A stretch of DNA of 64,000 bases, from assembly GCF_036785885.1 (NCBI RefSeq), contig NC_092323.1, positions 16,066,501 through 16,130,500 of the forward strand. The letters run 5' to 3'. The notes beneath the pieces are model-generated. The model searched no databases. It was given only the letters and a program-made list of their open reading frames with translations, and was not told the DNA's origin. The position numbers and the translations under genes were made by a program. Origin of the DNA: Coffea arabica (taxonomy: Eukaryota; Streptophyta; Magnoliopsida; Gentianales; Rubiaceae). Shown in pieces: positions 1 to 10,381 of the stretch (within the stretch, counting starts at the first letter, position 1; each line of letters opens with the position of its first letter).

Positions 1-920
1 TAAATTACACGGATACGACTCGTGGTCGTGGTATGATATCCAAAAGGAATTGATTACGACCCATGAGCATGATACCCAAAAGAGACCGTAAAATCTACTT
101 AATTTATGTTGATAATAAGATGAACGTATCATTCTTTATTCTCATTTTTTTCTCGTTCCACTATCTATCGAATAAATCTATTGTCCCATATTTGTCATAA
201 AAATATTTCTCAATAAACTACCACGTTAAATAGTAATATTGTTTCCTTGCTTCGTTTTTTATTTCCTTTGTGAGGTTAATTTGGTCAATTTTACAGGATT
301 TCAGTTGATAATATGTCAAATGCTAAGATTTATCTGCCAATTGACATTGAAGGACTTGCCGGTGAAATGAATAGGAGAATGGTCCACCTTGATTAGATAA
401 ATGAACTTTTAATTTTATCCCGAGCAAATTATATACGCATTCTAGTTGATGATTTCAATTTATGAGCTGAACAAGGTTTGTCCAAGTAGGAAATCGAGCA
501 TTATGAATTATGATGGATCCTGGGTCTCTCCGGTTGAAGTTCTATCCAATTCCGTCCAATTGTATAAATTGGCATAATTTCAGTGTAAGCTAATAACTGT
601 TGGCACAATTGTGAGTTCCACACAAATTTAGTTATATAATTCATGTTTATATTAAAATTGTATCATTTAACACCGAAATTTTATTAGTTTATATAACTAA
701 ATAGAATTGGAACTGCAGGGTTCCCATTTCCCATTATGACACCTAATGCACTAGTATTACTGGGATATAGTTAAAAAAAAAAAAAAATTGTAGGAAACAT
801 CTACTAACGTGGAAACGGGGCTCACAAGTTCCATTTCATATAAGTTGGTGCAAATTAATAATTTATTTTCAACTTACACCAAATTATCCTTAATTTACAC
901 TAAATGGTAATAATTAACTT
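1..920. other. AT-rich intergenic spacer
   Basis: No open frame or RNA gene that I can support is present. The stretch is AT-rich, with a poly-A run near 773-787. Nothing else is recognised. Confidence 0.6.
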
Positions 921-1309
921 TAAAAAAAAATTATGAACAGTGCTGGACACCTATTAAGCAACCATGTAGATGACCAAAAAAATCAACAATAACAACCGGT
1001 GTTGCAATTAAAAATTCTCAGCATACACTGAACTGCACCTTATTTACATCAAACTAGACCTGACTTATACGAAAATCTTATTAATTTATACCAGAGGTCA
1101 ACTTTTGTGAAATTGTAGGAAACATAAATTGTAAAGCCCCAAATCCTAATAACATGTATGTAGGTACAAAGTAGTATGGAAAAGACAGCCAGCGAGTTTC
1201 ACATGCTGAGAATTTTTAATTGCAACACCGGTTGTTATTGTTGATTTTTTTGGTCATCTACATGGTTGTTTAATAGGTGTCCAGCACTGTTCATAATGTT
1301 TTTTTTTTA
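921..1309. repeat. Long inverted repeat, arms about 95-100 bp
   Basis: The segment 921-1024 is repeated as its reverse complement at 1203-1309, with one substitution visible in the core (ATTAAGCAACC against ATTAAACAACC) and a spacer of about 178 bp. The central arm runs from ATTATGAACAGTGCTGG to TTCTCAGCAT. The outer ends are A- or T-runs, so the exact limits are unclear. It could be a foldback or MITE-type transposon, or a hairpin locus feeding small RNAs. No matching short direct repeat is visible at the outer ends. Confidence 0.8.
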
Positions 1310-1401
1310 ACATTTTTTTTTTTAGTATAAGCAGGAGGACTCGAACACGAGACCTCTTGCTTACACTCCCTTCCCCCATACCACCTAACTCATCCCTCTC
1401 T
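1301..1401 (-). mobile_element. tRNA-derived SINE-like insertion
   Basis: Read on the minus strand, this segment begins GAGAGGGATGAGTTAGG, carries a perfect polymerase III B box (GTTCGAGTC, matching GWTCRANNC) and ends in A-rich runs. It is flanked by a 19-bp direct repeat, CAGCACTGTTCATAATGTT, at 1282-1300 and 1402-1420. A promoter-like B box, an A-rich tail and a long target-site duplication are the hallmarks of a SINE. The insertion sits in the outer end of the right arm of the inverted repeat, so it is younger than that repeat. The A box is weak and the family name is not assigned. Confidence 0.75.
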
Positions 1402-1420
1402 CAGCACTGTTCATAATGTT

Positions 1421-3000
1421 GTTACAAATAGTTTGTGCAACCAAATAATAGAGAGATGTAAATATTCAAACACTACATTTAAATTTTTGTTTTGATGGCC
1501 AAATCATAACCCACAACAATAAGTGGAGTTTCAATTACTAGTTTTTGGATAGAGAGGAGTTAAATTAGTAGCATGTCTAACACATAAAAGAAATAATAAT
1601 GTGAGTCCGTTTAGATTGTAGATTGAAAAATGTATATGGTTCATTTTTTCATCTTACTTATACCCTAAAATTGCAAAAGTGACAAGTGATAATCACAGTT
1701 TATCCCTTAAACTTTAGGTGTGATCATACTTTACTATCCAAAATTTATATTTAGACCCCTATAAATACTGGTCAAATGTTTAAAAAATAGTTAACTTAAT
1801 CCAAAAAAAAATAAATGCATTGTTAAAATAATTAACAATATAAGTCGCTTGCTCCATCTCGAAAACAGACAATATAAAAACAACATTAGAGAATTTTGAA
1901 TTTCTTGTGAAACTATATGAAATTTGTTTTCAAGAATTACATGAGGAATTTGTCAAATATAGTTTGAAACAAAGAATATTTGGTTTTAAGCATGATATAA
2001 CCAGCTACATATTCTTAACTTGAAATGCAAGTTATTAAGCACAAAGGAAATTGTATGTTGGTACTTATGTCACTAATCTTCCTCCAATCTTTGAATATAG
2101 TACTAACGTATTACTACCATAAATGTAAAAAATATACACTTTATTTTCGTGAATTATAGGAAAAATCATACTTTTCCACAACCATACTTTTTTTAAACCT
2201 TTTTTTTTTTCTACAACTATGATGCCCGTATGAAATGTTCATGTAAGTTTTCAGGGTTAGGTTCCTTCAAAAAAAAAAAAAAAAAAAAAAATTTCGGAGT
2301 TAGAGAGTGCTAAAGTTTTTATAAATGTTCACTTCACTTCCAATTTTGGTGATATTTCATTTACCGTTACATTTTGAAATACAAATTTTGAAAGAAGTGC
2401 TTTTAAACATAAAAGTGTGAAACATTGCGCAAGAAAAAAAAAAGTTTGACACCATTTTTTTTTGCATACATCATTTCCTTTTTATTCTTTGAGATCAAAG
2501 ATCTTAAGGTTAATACATATAACTTTAAAAAGAGATTGAGAGATTAAGACAAATAAGGCTAATTGTGAAAAAAAAAAATTTACCAATACAAGTCGCTAGC
2601 TCCTTCTCAAAAGCATAGATTATTAAAATAACATCTAGAGCATTTTCAAGAAATAACACTTGATTTATTTTGAAACTATAGAAATTTATTTTCAAGAAAT
2701 AAAGGAGATATTTGTCAAAAAATTGTTTAAAATAAAGCATGGTTGGTTTTTAACCATTATATAATCACCTACATAAACCTAAATTGAACTGCAAATCTAC
2801 AAAAAGAAATTAAAGGTTGGGTATTTATATTACTAGACCTTTTATTCTCACTATATATAATAGCACTACACTACTATAAATCTAAAAAATATACACTTAA
2901 CTCCTCTGAATTTCATAGAAATTCACACTTTGCCATAAGAATAATTGAACTATTAAGTATTCAAATGTATTATCCGAGTTTTCGAAAGGTTTCAAAATCC
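1421..3000. other. AT-rich intergenic spacer
   Basis: No supported gene. There are several homopolymer runs, including 2268-2291 (A-rich) and 2566-2579. The segments around 1850-2000 and 2575-2760 resemble each other (phrases such as AAGTCGCTAGCTCC and TTTTCAAGAAAT with neighbouring text), so they are probably diverged copies of one dispersed repeat. Confidence 0.5.
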
Positions 3001-3182
3001 CTGGGTAAAGTGTATACATATATATATATATATATCTTATACTGTCAACATTGGATAAATGATAATTATGTAAAATTTGAATTTAAAATATAATTTTTGT
3101 ATACATGTCATAAATCCAATGATGATAGTGTATACACTATCAGTGTTTATAAGATTTACTCATATATATATATATATATATT
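3001..3182. repeat. TA-flanked palindromic repeat
   Basis: Two TA microsatellite runs, near 3018-3034 and 3162-3181, flank a segment that contains the 18-bp perfect palindrome GATAGTGTATACACTATC at 3127-3144. CTTATACTGTCAACATTGG on the left is roughly complementary to CCAATGATGATAGTGTATA on the right, so the segment can fold. It is probably a small MITE-like element. No target-site duplication can be resolved inside the TA runs. Confidence 0.45.
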
Positions 3183-3620
3183 TATATCCAAAGTGAGAGA
3201 TTTAAAGCACTAAAATGTGACTCCCCAAAACTTGCAAGGGGCAAATCGTGATTAACCCAATTGACAGTAACTCCGAGTAAAAATAAATCAGCATCAATAG
3301 GAACAAAAGTCCCACAAGTAAGCGTTTCCGAATTTCCTCAAAACGCCAAAAAATTGGGCACCAAAAATCCTCAAAACTGAAAACCCCAAATTCTCTTCTT
3401 CTTAACCCCTTCTCCTCTCCTCAGCCCTCCCAGCAACCTTATCCTTCGTCTCCTTATCTTCTTCACGTCTCCTGTTTTCTTCTTCCTTTCATTCCTCGAA
3501 ACCCTTATCAAGAAACGTCCCAAACTCGAAACCCGCAAGAACCCACCATCGAAAGGTGGGCAAAGTTTGTCACCCTTCAATATATTAGTTGCACAAGCAA
3601 AGGGAGGCTCTCAAGCTCCA
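3183..3620 (+). promoter_or_regulatory. TOC159 upstream region and 5' UTR
   Basis: This is the sequence before the chosen TOC159 start. A CT-rich stretch from about 3394 to 3500 (repeated TCTTC and CTCCT) is typical of plant 5' UTRs. No convincing TATA box is seen at the expected distance, so the transcription start is not fixed. The frame is open upstream of the ATG at 3621, with another ATG at 3567. Confidence 0.4.
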
Positions 3621-6600
3621 ATGGACTCGAAGGAAGTGGCTGCTGCGTCTTCTCCGGTCTCAGGTTCTTCTCCTAATAATAATACTGGTTTTGAAATTGA
3701 TATTGATACTGCTCCTAAGGTTGGTAGTAATTTGAATACTGATATTCATGGTAGTGGTAGCAATGGTAAAGTTAATTTTAGTAGTGCTTCTGATGATGAG
3801 GGGTTTGTGAGTGGTGAGGAGGATTTTGATATGGCTTCGGAGAAGCCATTTGTGGCCGGCCCTGATGAAAAAGAAAAATCCGACGGCCTTGCGGGGGAGA
3901 ATTCTGACGGCCCTTTTGCGGCTTCGTCGGATGTATCTGTCCCAATCGATGATAATAGGGCTGCTTCTGAGGTTTTAGTTGGTGATAATGTCGAAAATGT
4001 TGATAAAGTTGGGGAATTAGAGGATGGGAAGGATGTTGAAGGAGGTGAGGGCGAGCCGGTGAAAGAATCTCAAGCTGTTGGTGTAGGGGATAGTCTTTCT
4101 GATAATTTGGATGAAAGTGTTGTCGAGGGCTTGGAGGGGAAGCCTGAAGCTCCTCCTGTCTTTGCTGGGGATTCGGTCTTGAATTTGGATGGGAGTGGTG
4201 GTGATAGTCAAGGGGGCACGATAGAGAGTTTTGGGGAAAGGAATGGAACTAGTGCCGGTGAAAAGGAGGAATCAAAACAACTGGAACTATTAGTGAATGC
4301 CAGTGAAAGAGAGGAACCAGAACAAGCGTCACTTGTGACCAATGCCTGTGAAGTTGCAAATCATGATAAGTCAGATAGTGCAGCGGTTGATACCTCCACC
4401 GTCAAAAATGGTCCTCAACCAATGGAAGAGAAGAATGTTGAAGGGATTCCTGAGACTGGAATGGAGCAATTGGCTGTATCAGAAGCTAAAGAAAATGGCA
4501 CTGTGTCGAGCAGTGGTGATGCTGGGGAATTACTAGGTGGAGATCAAATTCAGGCTGGCAAATCTGTTGACGAAGGAACATACGTCAGCATTCAGGATGA
4601 TGGATTGGAAAAAAGTGAGACTGGCATTTCTCATTGGCCTGAGCATGATAAACCAAAATCAATTCATGATGCTACAGAAATAGTAGAAGCAGAAGATGAA
4701 GCTAAGATTCAGATGGGGGAAGAAGCTGGCCTTGAAGGCTCAATTTCAGATGGGGATAATGATGGTATGATATTTGGAAGCTCTGAAGCAGCTAAACAGT
4801 TCATTGAGGAGTTGGAGCGGGGATCAGGTGGTAATTCATTTTCAGGTGCTGATACTTCTCTGGATCAGCCACAGAGAGTTGATGGCCAAATTGTCACAGA
4901 CTCTGATGATGAAGTGGACACTGATGAAGAAGGAGAAAACAAAGAATTATTTGATTCTGCTGCCTTAGCTGCCCTCTTGAAAGCTGCGACTGGTTCTGAC
5001 TCAGATGGGGGAAGTATCACAATAACCTCTCAAGATGGATCTAGGCTGTTTTCGGTAGAGCGCCCTGCAGGTCTGGGATCTTCATTGCGGTCCTTGAGAC
5101 CTACTCCCCGACCAAACCGCCCCAACATCTTTACTCCGTCCACTTTTTCAAACAGTGGAGATTCTGAGAGCAACTTGACCGATGAGGAGAAGAAGAAGTT
5201 GGAGAGGTTACAGCAGATCCAAGTGAAATTTTTGAGGCTTCTGCACAGGCTAGGGCTTTCAACTGATGAATCAGTAGCAGCACAGGTTATCTACAGATTA
5301 ACTCTTGCTGCAGGAAGGCAAAGTGGTCAACTGTTTAGCACTGAAGCTGCCAAAGCAATGGCGCTGCAGCTTGAAGCAGAGGAGAATGATAATTTGGACT
5401 TCTCCTTGAACATACTGGTTCTTGGCAAATCTGGAGTGGGAAAAAGTGCTACGCTAAACTCAATTTTTGGGGAAGAGAAGGCTCAGATTGACGCATTTCA
5501 GCCTGCCACAACTACTGTGAAAGAAATATCTGGATTTGTGGATGGAGTGAAGCTTCGGGTTTTTGATACACCTGGCCTCAAATGCTCAGCGATGGAACAG
5601 TCTTTCAACCGCAGTATCTTGTCCTCAGTGAAGAAATTGACCAAGAAAAATCCACCAGACATTGTCCTTTATGTGGACAGGCTGGACGCTCAAACTAGAG
5701 ACCTCAATGATCTGCCACTACTGAGGACCATATCTGGCTCTCTTGGATCCTCAACCTGGCGAAGTGCTATAGTGACCCTCACGCATGCTGCGTCTGCACC
5801 TCCAGATGGACCATCTGGTTCCCCTATGAGTTATGAGGCCTTTGTTACTCAAAGATCTCATGTTGTTCAGCACTCTATTGGGCAAGCTGTAGGTGATCTC
5901 CGCTTGATGAGTCCAAGCCTTATGAATCCTGTTTCACTTGTGGAAAACCATCCTTCATGTCGGAGGAACAGGGAAGGCCAGAAGGTGCTACCTAACGGCC
6001 AAACTTGGAGACCTCAGTTGTTGTTGTTATGCTATTCAATGAAGATTTTGTCAGAAGCAGGTTCCCTCTCGAAGCCTCAAGATCCATTTGACCACCGCAA
6101 GATCTTTGGATTCCGGGTTCGCTCACCGCCTCTTCCATATATGTTGTCTTCAATGTTGCAGTCCCGTGCACACCCAAAGCTTTCTACTGAGCAGGGTGGG
6201 GAGATTGGTGATTCTGATATCGACCTGGATGATTTGTCAGACATAGACAATGATGATGAAGATGAGTATGATCAGCTTCCTCCTTTCAGGCCTCTTAGGA
6301 AAGCTCAAATTGCAAAGCTCAGCAAAGAGCAGAGGAAGGCCTACTTTGACGAGTATGACTACCGGGTGAAGCTCCTTCAGAAAAAACAATGGAAAGAGGA
6401 ACTGAAGAGAATGAAAGAGATGAAAACAAAGGGAAAGGATGCTGAGATTGTCAATGGTTTCACGGAAGAAGATGCAGATTCAGCAGCCGCAGCTCCCGTG
6501 GCAGTTCCATTACCTGACATGGTGCTGCCTCCTTCTTTCGATGGTGATAATCCTGCCTACAGATACCGATTCTTAGAGCCAACTTCACAGTTTCTAGCCA

Positions 6601-7334
6601 GGCCTGTTCTGGATACCCATAGCTGGGACCATGATTGCGGGTATGATGGTGTCAATGTTGAAAACAGTTTGGCTATTCTGAATCGCTTTCCAGCAGCTGT
6701 CACTGTTCAAGTCACAAAAGATAAGAAAGATTTCAGCATTAGTTTGGACTCCTCTATTGCTGCTAAGCATGGGGAGAATGTGTCAAGCATGGCAGGATTT
6801 GATATCCAAAGTATTGGAAAGCAGCTTGCATATGTTGTCCGTGGTGAAACCAAATTCAAAAATTTGAAGAAGAACAGGACCGCTGGTGGGGTATCTATAA
6901 CGTTCTTGGGGGAGAACGTGGTCCCTGGGATCAAGATTGAAGACCAGATTACTTTGGGCAAGCAGTATGCCTTGGTAGGCAGCGCTGGGGTTGTTAGAGC
7001 TCAGCAGGACACTGCTTATGGAGCCAACTTTGAGTTGCAGCGCAGGGAGCAGGATTTTCCTATTGGCCAGGTCCAATCCACATTCAGCATGTCAGTGATC
7101 AAATGGAGGGGGGACTTGGCTCTAGGTTTCAACAGTCTAGCTCAGTTCTCTGTCGGGCGTGGTTCAAAAGTTGCTGTGCGTGCAGGAATAAATAATAAGC
7201 TTAGTGGACAGGTTACAGTGAGGGCAAGCAGTTCAGAACATCTCTCTCTTGCACTCGCAGCTGTCATCCCGACTGTAATTTCCATCTACAAGAAACTGTG
7301 TCCTGGTGTTGGCGAGAAGCACTTGATGTATTAG
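3621..7334 (+). CDS. TOC159: Chloroplast outer-envelope import receptor Toc159
   Basis: This encodes a GTP-binding receptor of the TOC complex, which recognises transit peptides of nuclear-encoded preproteins at the chloroplast outer envelope. The reading frame gives 1,237 residues without introns when started at the ATG at 3621. The earlier in-frame ATG at 3567 would add 18 residues, but the protein then lacks the usual short acidic beginning. Residues 1 to about 580 form the acidic A domain (Asp, Glu and Ser rich). The GTPase domain follows, with P-loop GKSGVGKS near residue 602, DTPG near 649 and TLTHAA near 719. The membrane-anchoring M domain fills the rest and ends in LMY, as in Toc159 rather than Toc132/120. 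The acidic Asp/Glu patch near 870-890 and the PLPDMVLPPSFD segment are characteristic. The A domain appears shorter than in Arabidopsis Toc159 (about 1,500 residues overall). Intact and probably functional. Confidence 0.95.
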   Translation: MDSKEVAAASSPVSGSSPNNNTGFEIDIDTAPKVGSNLNTDIHGSGSNGKVNFSSASDDEGFVSGEEDFDMASEKPFVAGPDEKEKSDGLAGENSDGPFAASSDVSVPIDDNRAASEVLVGDNVENVDKVGELEDGKDVEGGEGEPVKESQAVGVGDSLSDNLDESVVEGLEGKPEAPPVFAGDSVLNLDGSGGDSQGGTIESFGERNGTSAGEKEESKQLELLVNASEREEPEQASLVTNACEVANHDKSDSAAVDTSTVKNGPQPMEEKNVEGIPETGMEQLAVSEAKENGTVSSSGDAGELLGGDQIQAGKSVDEGTYVSIQDDGLEKSETGISHWPEHDKPKSIHDATEIVEAEDEAKIQMGEEAGLEGSISDGDNDGMIFGSSEAAKQFIEELERGSGGNSFSGADTSLDQPQRVDGQIVTDSDDEVDTDEEGENKELFDSAALAALLKAATGSDSDGGSITITSQDGSRLFSVERPAGLGSSLRSLRPTPRPNRPNIFTPSTFSNSGDSESNLTDEEKKKLERLQQIQVKFLRLLHRLGLSTDESVAAQVIYRLTLAAGRQSGQLFSTEAAKAMALQLEAEENDNLDFSLNILVLGKSGVGKSATLNSIFGEEKAQIDAFQPATTTVKEISGFVDGVKLRVFDTPGLKCSAMEQSFNRSILSSVKKLTKKNPPDIVLYVDRLDAQTRDLNDLPLLRTISGSLGSSTWRSAIVTLTHAASAPPDGPSGSPMSYEAFVTQRSHVVQHSIGQAVGDLRLMSPSLMNPVSLVENHPSCRRNREGQKVLPNGQTWRPQLLLLCYSMKILSEAGSLSKPQDPFDHRKIFGFRVRSPPLPYMLSSMLQSRAHPKLSTEQGGEIGDSDIDLDDLSDIDNDDEDEYDQLPPFRPLRKAQIAKLSKEQRKAYFDEYDYRVKLLQKKQWKEELKRMKEMKTKGKDAEIVNGFTEEDADSAAAAPVAVPLPDMVLPPSFDGDNPAYRYRFLEPTSQFLARPVLDTHSWDHDCGYDGVNVENSLAILNRFPAAVTVQVTKDKKDFSISLDSSIAAKHGENVSSMAGFDIQSIGKQLAYVVRGETKFKNLKKNRTAGGVSITFLGENVVPGIKIEDQITLGKQYALVGSAGVVRAQQDTAYGANFELQRREQDFPIGQVQSTFSMSVIKWRGDLALGFNSLAQFSVGRGSKVAVRAGINNKLSGQVTVRASSSEHLSLALAAVIPTVISIYKKLCPGVGEKHLMY

Positions 7335-7689
7335 CTCCCTCTTTCACTTGGTGTTGCCTTGATCAATACCAAACGGCTTCATTTTGGAGCTTCTGCAGAT
7401 TTTTTTTGTCATCTTGTTGGGTAACATTTATGTCATCTAGTTTAGAACTGCAGCTCATTACTAGAATTTACATGTTTTGGCGTGACGTTGAATGTGAGAT
7501 GGAACTAAGAGGGTATAATTTCATTTTTCAACTCCGAAAATTGGGTACCAGAATTCATTATGGTTATCATCGAAGGCATGAATTTTGCTATGATTCCTTG
7601 GATTTCGTCCCTCTCTCTGATGCTAAGTACTGATCACAGTAATATCATAAATTTATAATTATTTTGGTATGCTGACTGTCATAAGATTA
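7335..7689. other. TOC159 3' flank
   Basis: Probable 3' UTR and terminator region. An open frame at 7298-7633 overlaps the end of TOC159 in another frame and shows no recognisable domain, so it is not called. T-rich stretches are present, but no unique poly-A signal can be chosen. Confidence 0.5.
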
Positions 7690-8033
7690 AGGGTTAAAAA
7701 CAAAAAAGCCTCTTATGGTGTACATAATATGTAAAAAAGTTCCCTGTGGTTTCAAAACATAACACCTCATATTTTGAATTAAATTATAAATTAACAAAAT
7801 TCGTTAAATTTAATGAAATTGACGGTTTTAGCCGTTAAACTTATCGGATTTCGTTAAGTTTACCGTTAAGTTTATCGAATCCCGTTAAGTTTATCAGATT
7901 TCGTTAAGTTTAACGAATTCTGTTAATTTATAATTTAGTTCAAAACATGAGATGTCGTTTTGTATGTTTTGAAACCACGGTGGCTTTTCTGTGTATTACA
8001 TGTATCACAGGAGATTTTTTTGTTTTTAACCCT
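7690..8033. mobile_element. MITE with long terminal inverted repeats
   Basis: The ends are AGGGTTAAAAACAAAAAA and its complement TTTTTTGTTTTTAACCCT. The similarity of the arms continues inward for over 100 bp (for example GTGGTTTCAAAACAT near the left end and ATGTTTTGAAACCAC near the right). Direct repeats AAGATTA flank it at 7683-7689 and 8034-8040. The centre contains several tandem variants of CGTTAAGTTTA. No coding capacity. A Mutator-like or hAT-like non-autonomous origin is possible, and the 7-bp repeat does not decide it. Confidence 0.8.
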
Positions 8034-8040
8034 AAGATTA

Positions 8041-8339
8041 AAATGCCCTATGGGGAAACTGGTCAAAGCAACAGTTTCGTGGGAAGATTGTCCAGAAGTT
8101 AGTACCATCCAAGATAATAATTGGTGAACTCCTATTGAGATGATCTACGCAATGGTGGACCAACTTGCTAGGAGATGTTGATCCTTAATAGCCAATGCAC
8201 AAGGCTAAAGCAACACATAAAAATAGCAGGCCATGAACAGAAGTTTATTCTCATCAGAACAGGGTAATTATGCAACACGAAGGAAACAGATAATAAAACT
8301 TGAAATACAATTCCTGAATTATACGTCACTGATAAAAGA
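8041..8339. other. Spacer downstream of an RLK relic
   Basis: No supported gene. CATAAAAATAGCAGGCCATGAACAG resembles the 3' flank found after other RLK copies in this window, such as that near 23,420, so this is probably the decayed 3' end of the pseudogene that follows. Confidence 0.4.
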
Positions 8340-9420
8340 AGCTGGAGAGGGAGGATTTGGAATGTCCATGGGTGCCTTCGAGCATAAGAACTTTCTTCAT
8401 GGATGGACAAAGGGCTGGCTCATTCTGAATGCACCAGACAGCAATTTTGATCATTCTTTCTAGTTTTGTCATGTCAACAACCTCCTCGTTCCCACCAATT
8501 TACGCAGTTTACCATCCATGAAACAATTGTAAGCCGACATTTCAAGAATTGCTTCATCCTCAGGCAGTCTATAATCTGCTTTTTTCCGACAGCAAATGAT
8601 CTCTAGCAGCACTATTCCATAGCTATAAACATCTGCTTTAACTGTCACTGGCAAATTCCAATGCCATTCTGGTGCAACGGAACCCCTTGTTCCTCTTACC
8701 CCTGTATAAGTTCTTGTTCGGTCATGATCTAATGGCTTTTCCAATCCAAAGTCAGATATCTTCGCGCACCTGCAGTCATCTATAGGTATATTTTGAGGTT
8801 TGATGTCACAGTGGATGATTTGTGTCTCATACTCTTCATGTAAATAAAGAATTCCTCTTGCAATGTCACAAGCAATTCTGATTCTTTCGTTCCAACTAGC
8901 GTGATTTTCTGGTTTGAAGAGAATATCCATTACTCGTATGTTTATATACCAGAAGCCAAGCAACTGGATGAGATTGCGGTGGTGTGTTCTTCAATATTTA
9001 TCTGATCTCATTTTGAAACTCTTTTTTCCCCTTCTGCTAATACTTTCTGTGATTTCTTCACAGCCAATACCTTCTCCGAATTTGGCAAAATCCCTTTGTA
9101 TACAGCACCAAATGCTCCTCTGCCCAACTCATCTCTGAATTCATTTGTTGCTTGCTCTAGATCAGTGAAGGTGAAGGCCCTAGGAGGCATCCTCAACAAT
9201 TTGACATTCCCATTTTGCAATATCCTTTATAGGCCAATTCCTGAATTTTGTGAACATAAACCCCCAAAACTACAGACATCAGGAGTTCAAATACAGCAGG
9301 TGAAATCTCAATTAATGACTAGGATACCCACATGAACTTTCTTTTTATCGTTCTTCGAAGGATTACTGGGAGGATTACTAGGAATTACACCTTCATCGAT
9401 GGATACAACTCCGGGTCAAT
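8340..9420 (-). pseudogene. Lectin receptor kinase fragment, broken
   Basis: On the minus strand this matches, in order, the linker and membrane segment (about 9,240-9,415), the start of the kinase with the glycine-rich loop GRGAFGAVYKG (9,008-9,220), and the catalytic core with [11 protein letters not shown] and the APEW region (8,469-8,963). The 3' end resembles the last codons of the intact copies. Frame breaks separate the pieces near 8,965-9,010 and near 8,480, and the ectodomain is missing. The catalytic block reads PQNIPID where intact copies have PQNVLM. It is a truncated, frameshifted paralogue of the RLKs at 16,491 and 54,165. Confidence 0.85.
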
Positions 9421-10150
9421 CTCCTAAAGTCTTTTTTTTTTTATCATATATTCTGAAATTGAAAAAAATCATCTAGAGATATATGAAATTGTCAATTTGG
9501 TATTGAAGACACTATATAATACACTGTAATTTATCCTTACGATGATTTTACATAGAAATGTAATCGAGTCTATAAAAGCTAACAAATGAAAAATTAAATA
9601 ATACTGAAAATAAAAATTCAAATTGAATAACAAATAATATTTGATTAGGGACATGCGAACATAGCATTTTAAAGCTAAAACTCGATTCAATTTACTACTC
9701 GAACAAGATCAAATTGAGCCAAGTAATCAAGTTTGAGTCGAAATTTCACAAGTTAAGCATCGAGCTACTCTCTTGCACCCTAAATTCTACTGCTCAAACC
9801 AAAATGAAAATTATACGAAAAAAAGGGCAAGAAACATTCATCAGCATAATATAGTCAAAATAACATATTGACCCAAGTCAAACCTTATTATAGGATATCA
9901 ATAAACTTTAATTAATAAAAGGGTCTACCTAACAGGTTAATTGATACAAAAGAGGGAAAAAGAAAAAAAACTAAGGAAAGAGCAAGAGCCAATTTCACTT
10001 AACCAAATATGCAGAATTGCCAAATATTTCTTTTTCTTTAGAATATTTTGACTTTGAGTGCATAACCTCAGCCCGAGGTCCAATCTGATATGGGCCTTCT
10101 TAACATTGTGTTGTTGGATGACTTAAAGGCGTTGGCCGCGAGCACCATTC
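9421..10150. repeat. Spacer with RLK-flank and GAG/CTC-rich repeat remnants
   Basis: The segment 9,447-9,560 is the reverse complement of sequence found downstream of RLK copies near 53,690-53,790 (AGATATATGAAATTGTCAATTTGG). The segment 9,660-9,780 is a diverged repeat with GAATCGAG and GAGTCGAAA-like phrases, related to 53,420-53,530. Both occur in the opposite orientation to those copies. No gene is supported. Confidence 0.5.
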
Positions 10151-10381
10151 ATAAGCGCGCTTTCTTCTTTGACGGTAATGAGAAAAAAAGGAAAGTTTCC
10201 AAAACCTGTGTTCCTTATCCTAAGCGAATTGATTTCGACTTTTCCGTTAAAATTCAAATCAAATCCATGTCCTAACCAGATCTGGAGTCTGCAATTCCTA
10301 TATAAGAATTAGAGTTCATAACGTTAGTTTCACATGATTCATACTGGAGTATCATTCTTGAAAAAACCCCCTCCGAGAAAA
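10151..10381 (+). promoter_or_regulatory. RING gene copy 1 promoter
   Basis: A TATA box (CTATATAAG, 10,299-10,307) lies about 80 bp before the start codon. The 10-bp palindrome AAGCGCGCTT at 10,153-10,162 is kept in front of all three RING copies (51,385-51,394 and 59,466-59,475), together with the neighbouring TTCTTCTTT and GGAAAGTTTCCAAAACC. Conservation over the whole stretch, rather than only around a reading frame, favours regulatory sequence over the short open frame at 10,090-10,275. Confidence 0.6.

Noticed and set aside
7298..7633. A 111-residue frame overlapping the end of TOC159
   Set aside because: It overlaps the real gene in another frame and extends into the 3' UTR. No recognisable domain.
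10090..10275. A 61-residue frame upstream of RING copy 1
   Set aside because: The region is conserved in copies 2 and 3 as DNA, including the palindrome and TATA box. This fits promoter sequence, and no coding signature was found.
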